DNA of 64,000 bases from Haliovirga abyssi (GTDB taxonomy: Bacteria > Fusobacteriota > Fusobacteriia > Fusobacteriales > Haliovirgaceae). Position 1 is the stretch's first letter, and the number at the start of each line of letters is the position of its first letter. The position numbers were made by a program, and so were the translations under genes. Where the stretch lies: positions 1-64,000 of the forward strand of contig NZ_AP027060.1 in NCBI RefSeq assembly GCF_030295325.1. The letters run 5' to 3'. Below, one piece after another: positions 1 through 9,200 of the stretch. The notes beneath the pieces were generated by a model, which was not told the DNA's origin, made no database searches, and saw only the letters and a list, made by a program, of their open reading frames with translations.

Positions 1-1653
1 TTGGGGGATAAAGAAACAAAAAAAGAGGTATTTGAATTAAATGATTTTGGTGAATTTAAAAATGATCTATTTGGAGGAGTTCTTACAAAAGAAACAAAGC
101 CTAATAAATTAAAAACAGAAAAAATTCAAATAGAAAATACAGGTAATTTTTTAGAAGTAAAAGATGGTATAGTTAATATTCCGTTAGAGTTAATAGTCTT
201 TCCTTTTTTTACAACTAGAAAAAGTGATAGAGAAGTTAATTTTGAATATCAGTTTAAGGATATGGGACTTACTATGTATTCTAATTTAATTGGGGCAAAA
301 ATAGAAGGGAAAAATATACTTCAGCCTGGTAGCTTTGAAAAAAAAGTTTTTGATTTTATATTAACAAAATTTGAAGATGATTTTGCAAATGGAGAATATA
401 AAGATTTTATTCAATTTGATATAAGATATTTTATCGTTGATTTTTTAGGAAATAAAATGAATGATAGATATTATTCTAAAATAGAGGAAGCTTTAAGGAA
501 TATGAAATATACAACTTATTCTTTTGGAGTTAAAAATAGGAAAAAAGCAGGGAATTTTTCTTTTGAGAGTAAATCATTTAATTTACTTAATTATGAAAAA
601 GTTAGAAATGGAAAAAAGATATTTTATAAAGTTTATTTAGATAGGAATATTACAAATAAAATAAGTGAAAAAAGATATGTTAAATTTAAAATGGAAGAAT
701 TAAGTTTATTAGAAAAAAAGGATGCTGTTGCATTAAGATTGTATCAATATATTAGTATGAAACGATTTAGTGCTAATGAAGGGGAATATAGAATAGAATT
801 GCTTGCTGCAGTTGTGCCGCTAAAGACTTTTATAACTCAAAAAAAAATAAATAAAAAAGGTGAAGAAAAAATATATAGAGTTAGTAAAATAAAACAAGTT
901 TTAAAAAGAATTTCTAAGTCTTTTGATATTTTAGTGAAATTTGGATATTTAGAAAAATATAAAGTTATAGAGATTAAAGAAGAAAAAAGCTATAAAATAT
1001 TTTTTACTTTTGGTAATTCTGGATTTCATGTTTCTGATTATATACAAAAAAGTTCAAAAACATTAATAAAAGATAGAAATAAATTATATGTTGCTATAGA
1101 AAAGGCTAAAAAAAATATATTTTTTAGTAAAAAATATAACAAAAGAGTCGAAAATAAAATGGTTAAAGTAGCAGATATTTATGGTGAAAAGGTAGCAATA
1201 GAAGTTTTAAGTAATATATATAAAGGATTGAAATCAGATATTAGAACATCATTATTGAGATATATAGATAAAGTGTTAAAAGAGTTAGTAGAAGATAAAA
1301 ATTTCTTAAACGAGAATAAAGGTATGAAAACTGTAAGCAATAAAAAAGTTTTCTCAAATGAGAGTATAGATGTAATAAGAGAATCTAATGGTGAATATAA
1401 TAAAAAAAGAAAAAAAGAAAAGAAAATAGATAAAAAAGATGAAGTTTCAGAAGAAATATATTATATATTTTATAATAAATTACCAGAAGATGAAAAATTA
1501 AAAATAGATAAAGCGGCAGAGAAATTATGGTTAGAAGAAGAAGGAATGAACGAAAAAGTATTAGAATTATTTAGAAAAAATAAAATAGTATATACTGATA
1601 TGATAAAAAAATACACAGTAGCAGCTATAAAAGTTGTATATAGTTTTAATTAA
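1..1653 (+). CDS. Plasmid-type replication initiator (RPA-like), possibly 5'-truncated
   Basis: 550-residue basic protein. The N-terminal half (about residues 60-340) has the layout of the RPA/RepA winged-helix initiators: a conserved hydrophobic start (FPFFTTRK, about 68-75), a YxxF-type region, and two helix-rich lobes. The C-terminal third is charged and low in complexity (many Lys/Glu, about 440-490). Such proteins bind iterons at an origin and recruit the helicase. The reading frame opens with TTG at base 1, so upstream sequence, ribosome site and any iterons lie outside the window and the true start may be earlier. It is followed by parA and parB, the usual plasmid or chromid maintenance order. 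I recognise the family by overall pattern and context, not by a diagnostic motif. Confidence 0.6.
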   Translation: MGDKETKKEVFELNDFGEFKNDLFGGVLTKETKPNKLKTEKIQIENTGNFLEVKDGIVNIPLELIVFPFFTTRKSDREVNFEYQFKDMGLTMYSNLIGAKIEGKNILQPGSFEKKVFDFILTKFEDDFANGEYKDFIQFDIRYFIVDFLGNKMNDRYYSKIEEALRNMKYTTYSFGVKNRKKAGNFSFESKSFNLLNYEKVRNGKKIFYKVYLDRNITNKISEKRYVKFKMEELSLLEKKDAVALRLYQYISMKRFSANEGEYRIELLAAVVPLKTFITQKKINKKGEEKIYRVSKIKQVLKRISKSFDILVKFGYLEKYKVIEIKEEKSYKIFFTFGNSGFHVSDYIQKSSKTLIKDRNKLYVAIEKAKKNIFFSKKYNKRVENKMVKVADIYGEKVAIEVLSNIYKGLKSDIRTSLLRYIDKVLKELVEDKNFLNENKGMKTVSNKKVFSNESIDVIRESNGEYNKKRKKEKKIDKKDEVSEEIYYIFYNKLPEDEKLKIDKAAEKLWLEEEGMNEKVLELFRKNKIVYTDMIKKYTVAAIKVVYSFN

Positions 1654-1882
1654 TAATATGATTGACTCACAAAAAGGTATTTAGTTTTCTTACACTACTA
1701 TAAGTTTTTCAGAGTTTTTTGAATGTAATCTGTATTCTCATTTTAGAAATTTATTTTTTAGTGAACTAAATTTAATATATTTGAGATACATGGCTGCATA
1801 AAAATGCATTTTTGAGGTCTAATCATAGTATGATAATAATAGTTTTAGAAAAATTATAATAAAAAAAGAAAGGGGAGATATT
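1654..1882. promoter_or_regulatory. rep-parA intergenic region with small palindromes and a possible promoter
   Basis: 229 bp without a gene. It holds a short hairpin TGCAT-AAAA-ATGCA (1795-1808) and a 13-bp palindrome ATCATAGTATGAT (1822-1834). A weak promoter candidate is TTGAGG (1812-1817) with TAATAA (1834-1839), which would be overlapped by the palindrome. ParA proteins often repress their own promoter, so the palindrome could be that operator; this is inference. A purine-rich ribosome site (AAGGGGAG, near 1870-1877) precedes the GTG start of parA. Confidence 0.35.
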
Positions 1883-2656
1883 GTGAAAGTAATCGCTGTT
1901 GTAAATCAAAAAGGAGGAGTAGCTAAAACAACTTCTACTCAAAATATTGGGGTAGGATTAGCTAAACTTGGTAAAAAAGTTTTATTAATTGATTTTGATC
2001 CACAAGGAAATTTAACATCTGGGTTTGGAATTGATAAAAGAGATTTAAATTATACAGTTTATGATATACTAAAAACAAGAGCATTTCCAGGACCAGAAAT
2101 ATCTGTAGAAAAAGTTTTATTAGAAAAAGATAATATTTCTATTTTACCTACAAATATAAAAATGTCAAAAATAAATATAGAATTAGGTGGAGTGCCAGGA
2201 AAAGATAATATATTAAAAGAAATATTAAAAGAGATATATGGATTTGATTATATACTGATTGATTGTCCTCCTAGTCTTGATACATTGACGTTTAATGCCT
2301 TAACAGCAGCAGATGCAGTATATATTCCGGTTCAAGCTGAATATTATGCACTAGAGGGAATTTCAGAGCTAATGGATACAATTGATATGGTAAAACAGAG
2401 ATTAAATGAAAATTTAAAAATAGCTGGAGTTTTTGCTACAATGTTAGACAAAAGAGTTAAATTACATTTGGAGGTTATAAAAGAATTAAAAAAATTCTTT
2501 GGAGAAGTTATGTTTAAAACTTTAATTAGAAGGAATGTAAAAGTATCAGAAGCATCTTCATATGGTAAATCAATATTTGATTATGATGAAAAAAGTCACG
2601 GAGCACAAGATTATTTGAATTTATGTAAAGAGATAGTAGAAAGAGAGGTAAATTAA
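1883..2656 (+). CDS. parA: ParA/Soj-type chromosome or plasmid partition ATPase
   Basis: 257 residues, normal for small ParA/Soj proteins that lack an N-terminal DNA-binding domain. The deviant Walker A motif is near residue 10 (NQKGGVAKTT), with Ala where Gly is commonest; both Lys residues are kept. Walker A' is at about 36-44 (LLIDFDPQGN) and Walker B near 120 (YILIDCPPS). ParA dimers bind DNA non-specifically and, stimulated by ParB bound to parS, move replicon copies apart. The GTG start has a good purine-rich ribosome site. The stop overlaps the parB start by one base (TAATG), so the two genes are translationally coupled. Confidence 0.93.
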   Translation: MKVIAVVNQKGGVAKTTSTQNIGVGLAKLGKKVLLIDFDPQGNLTSGFGIDKRDLNYTVYDILKTRAFPGPEISVEKVLLEKDNISILPTNIKMSKINIELGGVPGKDNILKEILKEIYGFDYILIDCPPSLDTLTFNALTAADAVYIPVQAEYYALEGISELMDTIDMVKQRLNENLKIAGVFATMLDKRVKLHLEVIKELKKFFGEVMFKTLIRRNVKVSEASSYGKSIFDYDEKSHGAQDYLNLCKEIVEREVN

Positions 2657-3537
2657 TGGCTATAGGGAGGCTTGGGAATAATCCTTTAGAAAGGAGAAAT
2701 AAAACAAGTACAGTCGTTTTAGAAAATAGAGATGTAAATGAAATAAAAAAAGAAGAGATAGTCAAGGAATTTGGGGAGTTAGCACATCTTTCTAAAATGT
2801 TAATACAGAACATAGATTTTTTAGATAATAGTTTTATTAATAGATTACATAATGATGAAAAAGAGTTAGAAATAGAAGAGTTGAAAAATAGTATACAAGA
2901 GATCGGATTATTAAATATAATATACTTGCAAGAAAAAGAAGATAGAAAATTTAGAATTATATCAGGACTTAGAAGATTAATAGCTTGTAAAGATTTATAT
3001 AATGACAGTATAGATATAAAAGGTAAAAGTAGAGTTATAATTTTAAGAAAAGATACACCTGAGGAATATTTAGACAGAATATCTATTGATGAAAATACAA
3101 AAAGAAAAGATTTGACAATATTAGAGCAGTCATATAAATTTAATAAAGAAGCTGCGAAGAAAAATAAAAAAATAGATGAAATTTTGGAAAGTTATAATAT
3201 AAGCAGAAAAAAATTTTATAGAATAAAAAATGCTATGAATTATCCTGAAGAATTAAAAATATTTGTAGAAGAAATAGGAGTAGAAAAAGCAGAAATAATA
3301 AATAAAATTATAAAATTAAAACCAGGAGCAGATACAAAGAATTTAATAAGCCAGTTAGTGGTGAAAAAAAGAGATGACTTAAGAATGATATTAAAAGAAT
3401 TATTAAGTGGGAAAAAGAAAAAAAATGTTATTTTTGAAAAAAGCAGAAATGCTATTAAGATAAGAATAAATAAAAAGATTTCTAATGATTTGGAGATGGA
3501 ATTGAAAAAATTGTTAGAAAAAATAGAAAATTATTAA
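2656..3537 (+). CDS. parB: ParB/Spo0J-family centromere-binding protein
   Basis: 293 residues. The N-terminal CTPase/ParB fold (about 50-130) contains RIISGLRRLIAC, the counterpart of the GERRxRA box, and DENTKRKDLTILEQS, the counterpart of ENxxRxDLxPxEEA. A helix-turn-helix follows at about 170-195, then a Lys-rich C-terminal part expected to dimerise. It binds parS and activates ParA. The start shares one base with the parA stop. The SGLRR version of box II is divergent from the arginine patch of chromosomal ParB, which fits a plasmid or chromid lineage. A terminator directly follows the stop codon. Confidence 0.88.
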   Translation: MAIGRLGNNPLERRNKTSTVVLENRDVNEIKKEEIVKEFGELAHLSKMLIQNIDFLDNSFINRLHNDEKELEIEELKNSIQEIGLLNIIYLQEKEDRKFRIISGLRRLIACKDLYNDSIDIKGKSRVIILRKDTPEEYLDRISIDENTKRKDLTILEQSYKFNKEAAKKNKKIDEILESYNISRKKFYRIKNAMNYPEELKIFVEEIGVEKAEIINKIIKLKPGADTKNLISQLVVKKRDDLRMILKELLSGKKKKNVIFEKSRNAIKIRINKKISNDLEMELKKLLEKIENY

Positions 3538-3568
3538 AAAGTGTCGCCGCGACACTTTTTATTTTTTG
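3536..3568 (+). terminator. Rho-independent terminator of rep/parAB; GC-rich palindrome
   Basis: A stem AAAAAGTGTCG / CGACACTTTTT around a CCG loop lies right at the parB stop, followed by a T-rich tail. The core GTGTCG-CCG-CGACAC is the most GC-rich palindrome in the neighbourhood and could also serve as a protein-binding site. Confidence 0.85.
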
Positions 3569-3765
3569 GATATATATCTTATTTTCTTTTACATTTATTA
3601 TCTTTAATGTATTTATGATAATTTTGTGTTTATAAGTTGTATTTTTGATAAACATTAATATTGTCGTAAAATTAGACCAACCTTCCTGAAAAGTAGTTAA
3701 AAAAATTAGAATTACCACTCTTTTAGTAATTAACCCTTAATTTCATTACATTCATTCTCTAGAAT

Positions 3766-4110
3766 TTAAATTTATCATATGTAGAAAAATTAGTAACGAA
3801 GGCAGATGGGAATATAGAAGCAAGAATGTCGTCAAGTTATACAAAAGCAGATGGGAAAGTAAAAGATATATTTTCGAGGAATACAACAGAGACAAAAAAT
3901 TTAGATATAACAGAAATAAATTAATGGATAGCGAAAGAGATGAATATAGATGGGATAGGGGATTTAAATTTATTTCATCAAGCAATGAAGATGAAATAGG
4001 AGAGATAGAATATTGGTTGAATGATATAACGCAATCCATATAGTATATCAATAAGAGAGATATTTGAAAAAGTATTATTAAGTAGTATAAAAGATTATTT
4101 GGTTGCATAA
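3766..4110 (+). pseudogene. Decayed fragment of an RTX-family giant protein
   Basis: The + strand reads, across several stops, a degenerate protein: NLSYVEKLVTKADGNIEARMS then SYTKADGKVKDIF, a TAA at 3921-3923, WIAKEMNIDGIGDLNLFHQA, then further broken pieces to a TAA at 4108-4110. The first part matches in style the segment of the intact giant protein after its EF-hand-like domain (near nt 9490-9600: NLSSTKLSEEKDNGN, then GSYTKTNGISYEM). So an older RTX gene or a duplicated 5'/middle segment has decayed here, just upstream of the living copy. No start codon or ribosome site is evident. Confidence 0.6.
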
Positions 4111-4660
4111 GGCAGACACCACCCACTTACACGTCGCAGTTCAGCAGTTATATCTAATACCAGAAACGTTTTTCCGTTACACTGCAAAAGTTTCTGATAT
4201 AAGATATACCTACTTCCTTTGCTTGTTACAGCGGGTACCCGGTGATTGTATGGGGGTTTCTTTTTAGTGTGGATATTGGAGGATTATTAATAGTTGTTAT
4301 TGTTAATATAGTTTAATTTGAAAGTTTTATCCCTGTTATCACTTCTTCATTTTCTTTTCACCGGCAAAAAGAAAACGAAGCAAAAGAAAGTGCCGTTTAT
4401 AACCATCTGCAAAATGTCTTTTGGGGTAAGGATAGAGATGCAAACACTTGTTAAGCAGTAAAAATATAGGCAAGAGTATTAAGTAGGGATAATATTTTTA
4501 AATCATCTCGTGCGTGGCGTGTTTGGGGCACAGTGATTTGCCTTAGTAGGACGACTTGCAGATTAAGCGTGGATATTGGGAGAAGATAAAAGAAAATGGG
4601 GTGAGGATAAAAAGTGCAAAAAAAGTAGTTTAAGAGATAAAAATATCGTTTCAAGTTAAA
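4111..4660. repeat. Gene-free patchwork of hairpins and dispersed repeats, compositionally odd
   Basis: About 550 bp with no credible gene, visibly richer in GC than the flanks. It contains a 19-bp imperfect hairpin (4149-4167 with 4190-4208, two mismatches), a 10-bp palindrome CGGGTACCCG (4232-4241), and two copies, exactly 300 bp apart, of AGYGTGGATATTGGR (4266-4280 and 4566-4580). A third copy of the 15-mer is at 62349-62363. It reads like remnants of repetitive or mobile sequence. The 3561-3765 stretch before the pseudogene shows nothing beyond AT-rich sequence. Confidence 0.5.
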
Positions 4661-4666
4661 AAAGTA

Positions 4667-4739
4667 TCTGTTGAGGACGAAATAACGTCTGTTCAGGACA
4701 AAAGAGCTGTTTGACTAAAGATAATTAAGATGATAAAAT
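4667..4739 (+). promoter_or_regulatory. Promoter of the RTX locus with phased upstream repeats
   Basis: TTGACT (4711-4716), a 17-base spacer and TAAAAT (4734-4739) form a good sigma-70 promoter 91 bp before the first gene. Immediately upstream are two direct repeats TCTGTTSAGGACRAAA (4667-4682 and 4688-4703) set 21 bp apart, that is two helical turns. A degenerate third copy (CTGTTTGACTAAA, from 4707) runs into the -35 box. Same-face repeats next to a -35 box are a typical arrangement for an activator; the protein is unknown. Confidence 0.6.
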
Positions 4740-4829
4740 AGAAAAAGTTGTCTGAATTTAGGCAATACAAAAGAAGAGATTAAAAAGTAATAAAAATTGT
4801 AAGAGAAATAAAAATAGGAGAGTGATATA

Positions 4830-6284
4830 GTGAGAGCATTTAAAGAGATGTTACAAAGGAATTCCAAGAAGATAATATTGATATTAATAGGAATATTAAT
4901 ATTATTTATATTAGGAATAATAAGTAGTGTAAGACAACCAGTAAAAAAAGCATTAAAAGAATCAAAGGTTAAAAAGAAGATATTATATATTCCCAAACAA
5001 TTTATATGGCAAAAATATCCAAAAGATTTTAAAAAGGAATATAAATTCAAAGAAACAATAAAAAAGAATATAGCGAGAAAAGAGGTGATAAAGAAAAAAG
5101 ATTATGAAAAAAAACATATGTTACAGATAAATTATTATGATAAAGAGGATAGGTTAATATATAGAATAGAAGATACACGAGGAATACAGCAATCAAGTTG
5201 GAGTTCGGGAAGAGGAGGAGCGTCAGAAAAGGTACGTCCATATCCCAAAGAGGAAGGGTATATATATGATGAAAAAGGCAGAATAATAAAAAAGGTATTA
5301 ACCTCACCATTTTATTACAAAGGGAGCATAATAAGGAAAGCAAAAGATATAGAATCAGAGGAAAGGGAGACATATTTATTTGATGGAATTAGAACAGGAG
5401 ATGTTTATTATACAGAATATAGTTATAATGAAAAAGGCGAATTAACAAGAGAATATAAATTAAAACCAATGGATTATTATGAAAAAGAGGTAATAGATTA
5501 TAATATAGGGAAGAAGAAAAGAGAAAAAAAGATGATAGATTATGAAGTGCTTTCAGAGGAATGGAATAAGATATATGTAGAAATAGATAAAGAATATGAT
5601 GATAAAGGAAAATTAATAAAGAAATTTGTATTGAGGAAGAATAAATTTAACGCAATAAGAAGTGAGACTAATTTTGATATAAAAAAAGGAGAAATAATAA
5701 CAAGGTATTATGATGGAGATAAGATGTTTGCTACAGTAACAGAAACAATGGTTGGAAAGGATAAGGCTATTGTGAAAAGGGAGAGGGTTGGAGATGAGAG
5801 TAAAATTATTATAGTTGACTATATTGAATATATCAGCAAGGATAAATTTGATTATAAGAAATATAAAAATTATTATTCTCTTTATGATCAAAGATATGTA
5901 TTAAATACTAATGATGAAATTAAATTTAAAGTGAGTTTTTTAAGAGGAAGTTATGAATATAATGATACAAGAATAGAAGGTGGAGTAGATAAAAATTCAT
6001 ATAAATATGAAAGTTATTTTTCTGGAGATGGAAGTGATACCTATAGTAAAGTAAGTTCAGAAATAAATAATATATTTGAAATAAAAAGATTGAATAATTT
6101 AGAAAGTGAGATATATGAATATGAAATTAACAAAGAAAAATATTTAGAAGTATTAAAAAATATTATGGTTGGAAAGTTAGAAGATAATATAAAAAAGTAT
6201 TTAATTTTGAAAAAACAAACAAAATTAAAAAATGAATCGTTAAAAAATGAATTTAAAAATATAACAGGAGGTATTAAAAAATGA
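4830..6284 (+). CDS. Membrane-anchored YD-like repeat protein coupled to the giant RTX gene
   Basis: 484 residues from GTG, with AGGAGAG 7 bases upstream. A short basic N-terminus is followed by one strong membrane helix (about 14-34), then a long exported part with no Cys lipobox. The exported part carries several copies of a Y-D/N-x-K/E-G-x-[IL] pattern: YDKEDRLIY, YDEKGRIIKK, YNEKGELTRE, YDDKGKLIKK. This is the tyrosine-aspartate style of RHS/YD and toxin_MORN-like beta repeats. The C-terminus is helical and Lys-rich. The stop overlaps the next ATG by four bases (ATGA), so its translation is tied to that of the 8566-residue RTX protein. I do not recognise the family. A role as a partner, anchor or immunity-like protein for the RTX protein is suggested only by the coupling. 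Confidence 0.75.
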   Translation: MRAFKEMLQRNSKKIILILIGILILFILGIISSVRQPVKKALKESKVKKKILYIPKQFIWQKYPKDFKKEYKFKETIKKNIARKEVIKKKDYEKKHMLQINYYDKEDRLIYRIEDTRGIQQSSWSSGRGGASEKVRPYPKEEGYIYDEKGRIIKKVLTSPFYYKGSIIRKAKDIESEERETYLFDGIRTGDVYYTEYSYNEKGELTREYKLKPMDYYEKEVIDYNIGKKKREKKMIDYEVLSEEWNKIYVEIDKEYDDKGKLIKKFVLRKNKFNAIRSETNFDIKKGEIITRYYDGDKMFATVTETMVGKDKAIVKRERVGDESKIIIVDYIEYISKDKFDYKKYKNYYSLYDQRYVLNTNDEIKFKVSFLRGSYEYNDTRIEGGVDKNSYKYESYFSGDGSDTYSKVSSEINNIFEIKRLNNLESEIYEYEINKEKYLEVLKNIMVGKLEDNIKKYLILKKQTKLKNESLKNEFKNITGGIKK

Positions 6285-9200
6285 GTTTGAATGTCAATAT
6301 GAAAAAAGTGAAATTGATAAAAGGTAAAGATAATTGGATTTATATTTCAAGAGATGGTGTGGAAGAAACAATCAAACTATTCTACGACGACGGACACTTT
6401 AATAACACTAAAATAGATGAATTACAAGAGAAAATAAGGAAGAGAAATGCATGGAATTTTGCAGATATGTTAGATGACTATATAGGAACAGAAGATTATG
6501 CACTAACATTTTTAGGAGCATTAAAAGGGACAGGTAAGATGAGTAGTTCAGAAACATTTGATGAAGTAGGTAAAAGTCTATTTTCAGAAAGTGTGAGATT
6601 AACATTGGGGACAAATTTTGAAAAGAATGCAAAAAGTGAAGATGAGTTTAAGTCGATGATAGCCTCTTTATTTGTAGATACGCATGAAATAGTGGATAAA
6701 CTTGCAGCAGGAAATCCAACAGAATTAAAAAGTAAAATATTTGGAGATATGTTTGCAGTATATGCTCCTGCGTTTACAGCAGTGGTGAAGAAATGTGGAG
6801 TACAATTGGCAGATTCTTCAATTTCAGGAGTAATGGATATATTTAAGAATGGAGTAGAATATACTCTATCAGAGTTAGGTGTAAAAAATGAAACGATAAT
6901 GGGAAAGAATAATGGAAAATTAGGAGAGGAAGGAATTTCTTTAGAAAATTCTGTATTGAGAAGTAGATATGAAGTATTAAAAAAAGGTGAAGTTAATATA
7001 GAATTTCCAGAAGAATATAAAAAAGCAATAGAAGATTATAATAATGAAATAAAAAAATATAATGAGAAAGTTAGAAGTTATAATAAACAAAATGGAAATA
7101 GTGGCAATAAATTAGAAGAATTAAAATTAATTGGATCTAAAAAATATACAAGTGAAGCAGTAAAAGAGATTTTGTATAAAGAAGTAATTTTAAATAGATT
7201 AAGTGCAGATGTAATGAGTGCAATGATGAGTTCAGGAGTAAGTGGTATAAAATCTGGAGAACTTCCTGCACAAATAATAGGAGTAGGAATGTTTGCAGAA
7301 TCAAAACCATTTTCAGCAGGTTTAAAGATTTATTTATCAGAACATTGGGAAGAAGTAAAAGCAGGGAATTTTGATGTATCAGAACTTATGACAGAAGTCA
7401 AAAAAGCGAATATAGATTTTTTTAATGTAGTAGACAATTTTTTTGGAGCATCATCAAATTTTATAGAATGGACATATAAAGGAGAAAAACTGGCAACAGA
7501 GTTAGATGTAGATGCACCTGGAATGGTAGATGGAACAGCAAAAGGGTTACTTGAACATTGGAAAGAAGTGAAAGATAAAATAGCAGGAGATACAACGATA
7601 AAAGGGGTAAAAAAGATAATAGGAAGTGTAGAAGGAGTAACAAAATTATTAAATGATTTAGGAAAAACAGGAGAATTTCCAGAATATGATATTGTTGGGT
7701 ATTATGATAATAAAGTAATGGGAAATATAAATGAAAGTCATATATATTTTGACGGAAATACAGATATAATAATGTATGAGAGTGAATCCAAACAAATTAA
7801 TATAGTAAGGAAAACAGGGAATTACTCAAGAAGTGAAATGGCATCAATGGTTTTAAAAAATATGTCAGAATCGATATTATATGATTCTAAAAACATGGCA
7901 TTAAAATTTGGAAATGAAGAAAAAAATTATTTTCATTTTTATGATGGAGGAAATGAATATCTAATATATGATGGAGAAAATATAGTAGAAAAAGTATCTT
8001 CAGAAGAAAGTGGATGTAATCTTGAGGAAAGAGGGTTTGATTATAAAGAGGTTTTAGATTCAGAAATAAATTTATGGTTAAAAGAAGATAAAAGGATAGG
8101 AGATTATTTAGATGGAAATAAAAAATTTATAATTTTAAATCCAAGTGAAATAATACCATTAAAAGAAAATTATACTTCGAAGTTGGATATATTTTCAAAA
8201 CATTTAAGATTTCCATTAATAGGAAATGAAAAAGATAATATTATTATAGGTTATGGTGATGATGAATTAATAAAAGGGAATAGCGGAAATGACAAAATTT
8301 ATGGAGGTAAAGGAAAAGATAGTATTTATGGCGGAGCTGATAATGACAAATTATACGGTGGTAGCGGACACCTAATCGAATTAGGAGAATATCAATACAC
8401 CACATCAGAGGATAAAGATAAATCATCAGATTATCTAAACGGTGGAAAAGGCAACGATATGCTGGTAGGTGGATTAGGAAATGACATCTATGAATTTAAA
8501 ACAGGAGATGGATCAGACAGTATATTTGAAAGAGGCGAATGGGGATTAAGTTTATTTGACATAGGAGAAAAAAGAGTTTTACAAAGAGGAAGTTATAGAG
8601 GGAAAATAGTAATAGATGGTCAAGAGATAAAAGGAAAAGCAAAGAAAGTAAACGATAATAAATATGAATTAGAAGTATCAGGGGAAAAATACGAATTAGA
8701 TTATACATCAGGAGACTTAATAATAAATTATGGTAATGGAGATAAAATAAAAGTAAAAGCTTATCAAAATTATGATATGGGAATAGAATTAGAAGGTTTA
8801 CCTGTGTTATTATCATCAGAAATGTATGATAAGATAATTTCAATTTTAGGAATAGAAAATAATACAATAAAGGGAATGGTAGAGAGAACAATAGCTACAA
8901 ATATGGCAATAGCAAAAGTAAATCCAGTATCAAAAAAATTAGTAGCAGCAGTAAATGAAATAGAAAGAAGTTATGTAGAAGAAGGTTCAAAAATGCCATT
9001 ATGTGGGTTTTTTAGTGGATTTTATAATATGGGTTGGGGAGTCGGAGCTATGGCAATGAGAGCCGATGCAAATTTATCAAAATATGCAAAATATGTAAAT
9101 TTAGATCCATTAATATTAGATTTAAATGGAGATGGAGTAAAGACAACAAAATTAGAAGATGGAAGTTATTTTGATTTAGATAATAGTCAATTTGCAGAAA

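Noticed and set aside
1905-1940. Ala in place of Gly in the ParA Walker A motif (KGGVAKTT)
   Set aside because: Both essential lysines are kept and this variant occurs in working ParA/Soj proteins.
3482-5373. Minus-strand open frames between parB and the YD-like gene
   Set aside because: No ribosome sites, Leu/Ser/Phe-rich composition, and they overlap better-supported plus-strand features.
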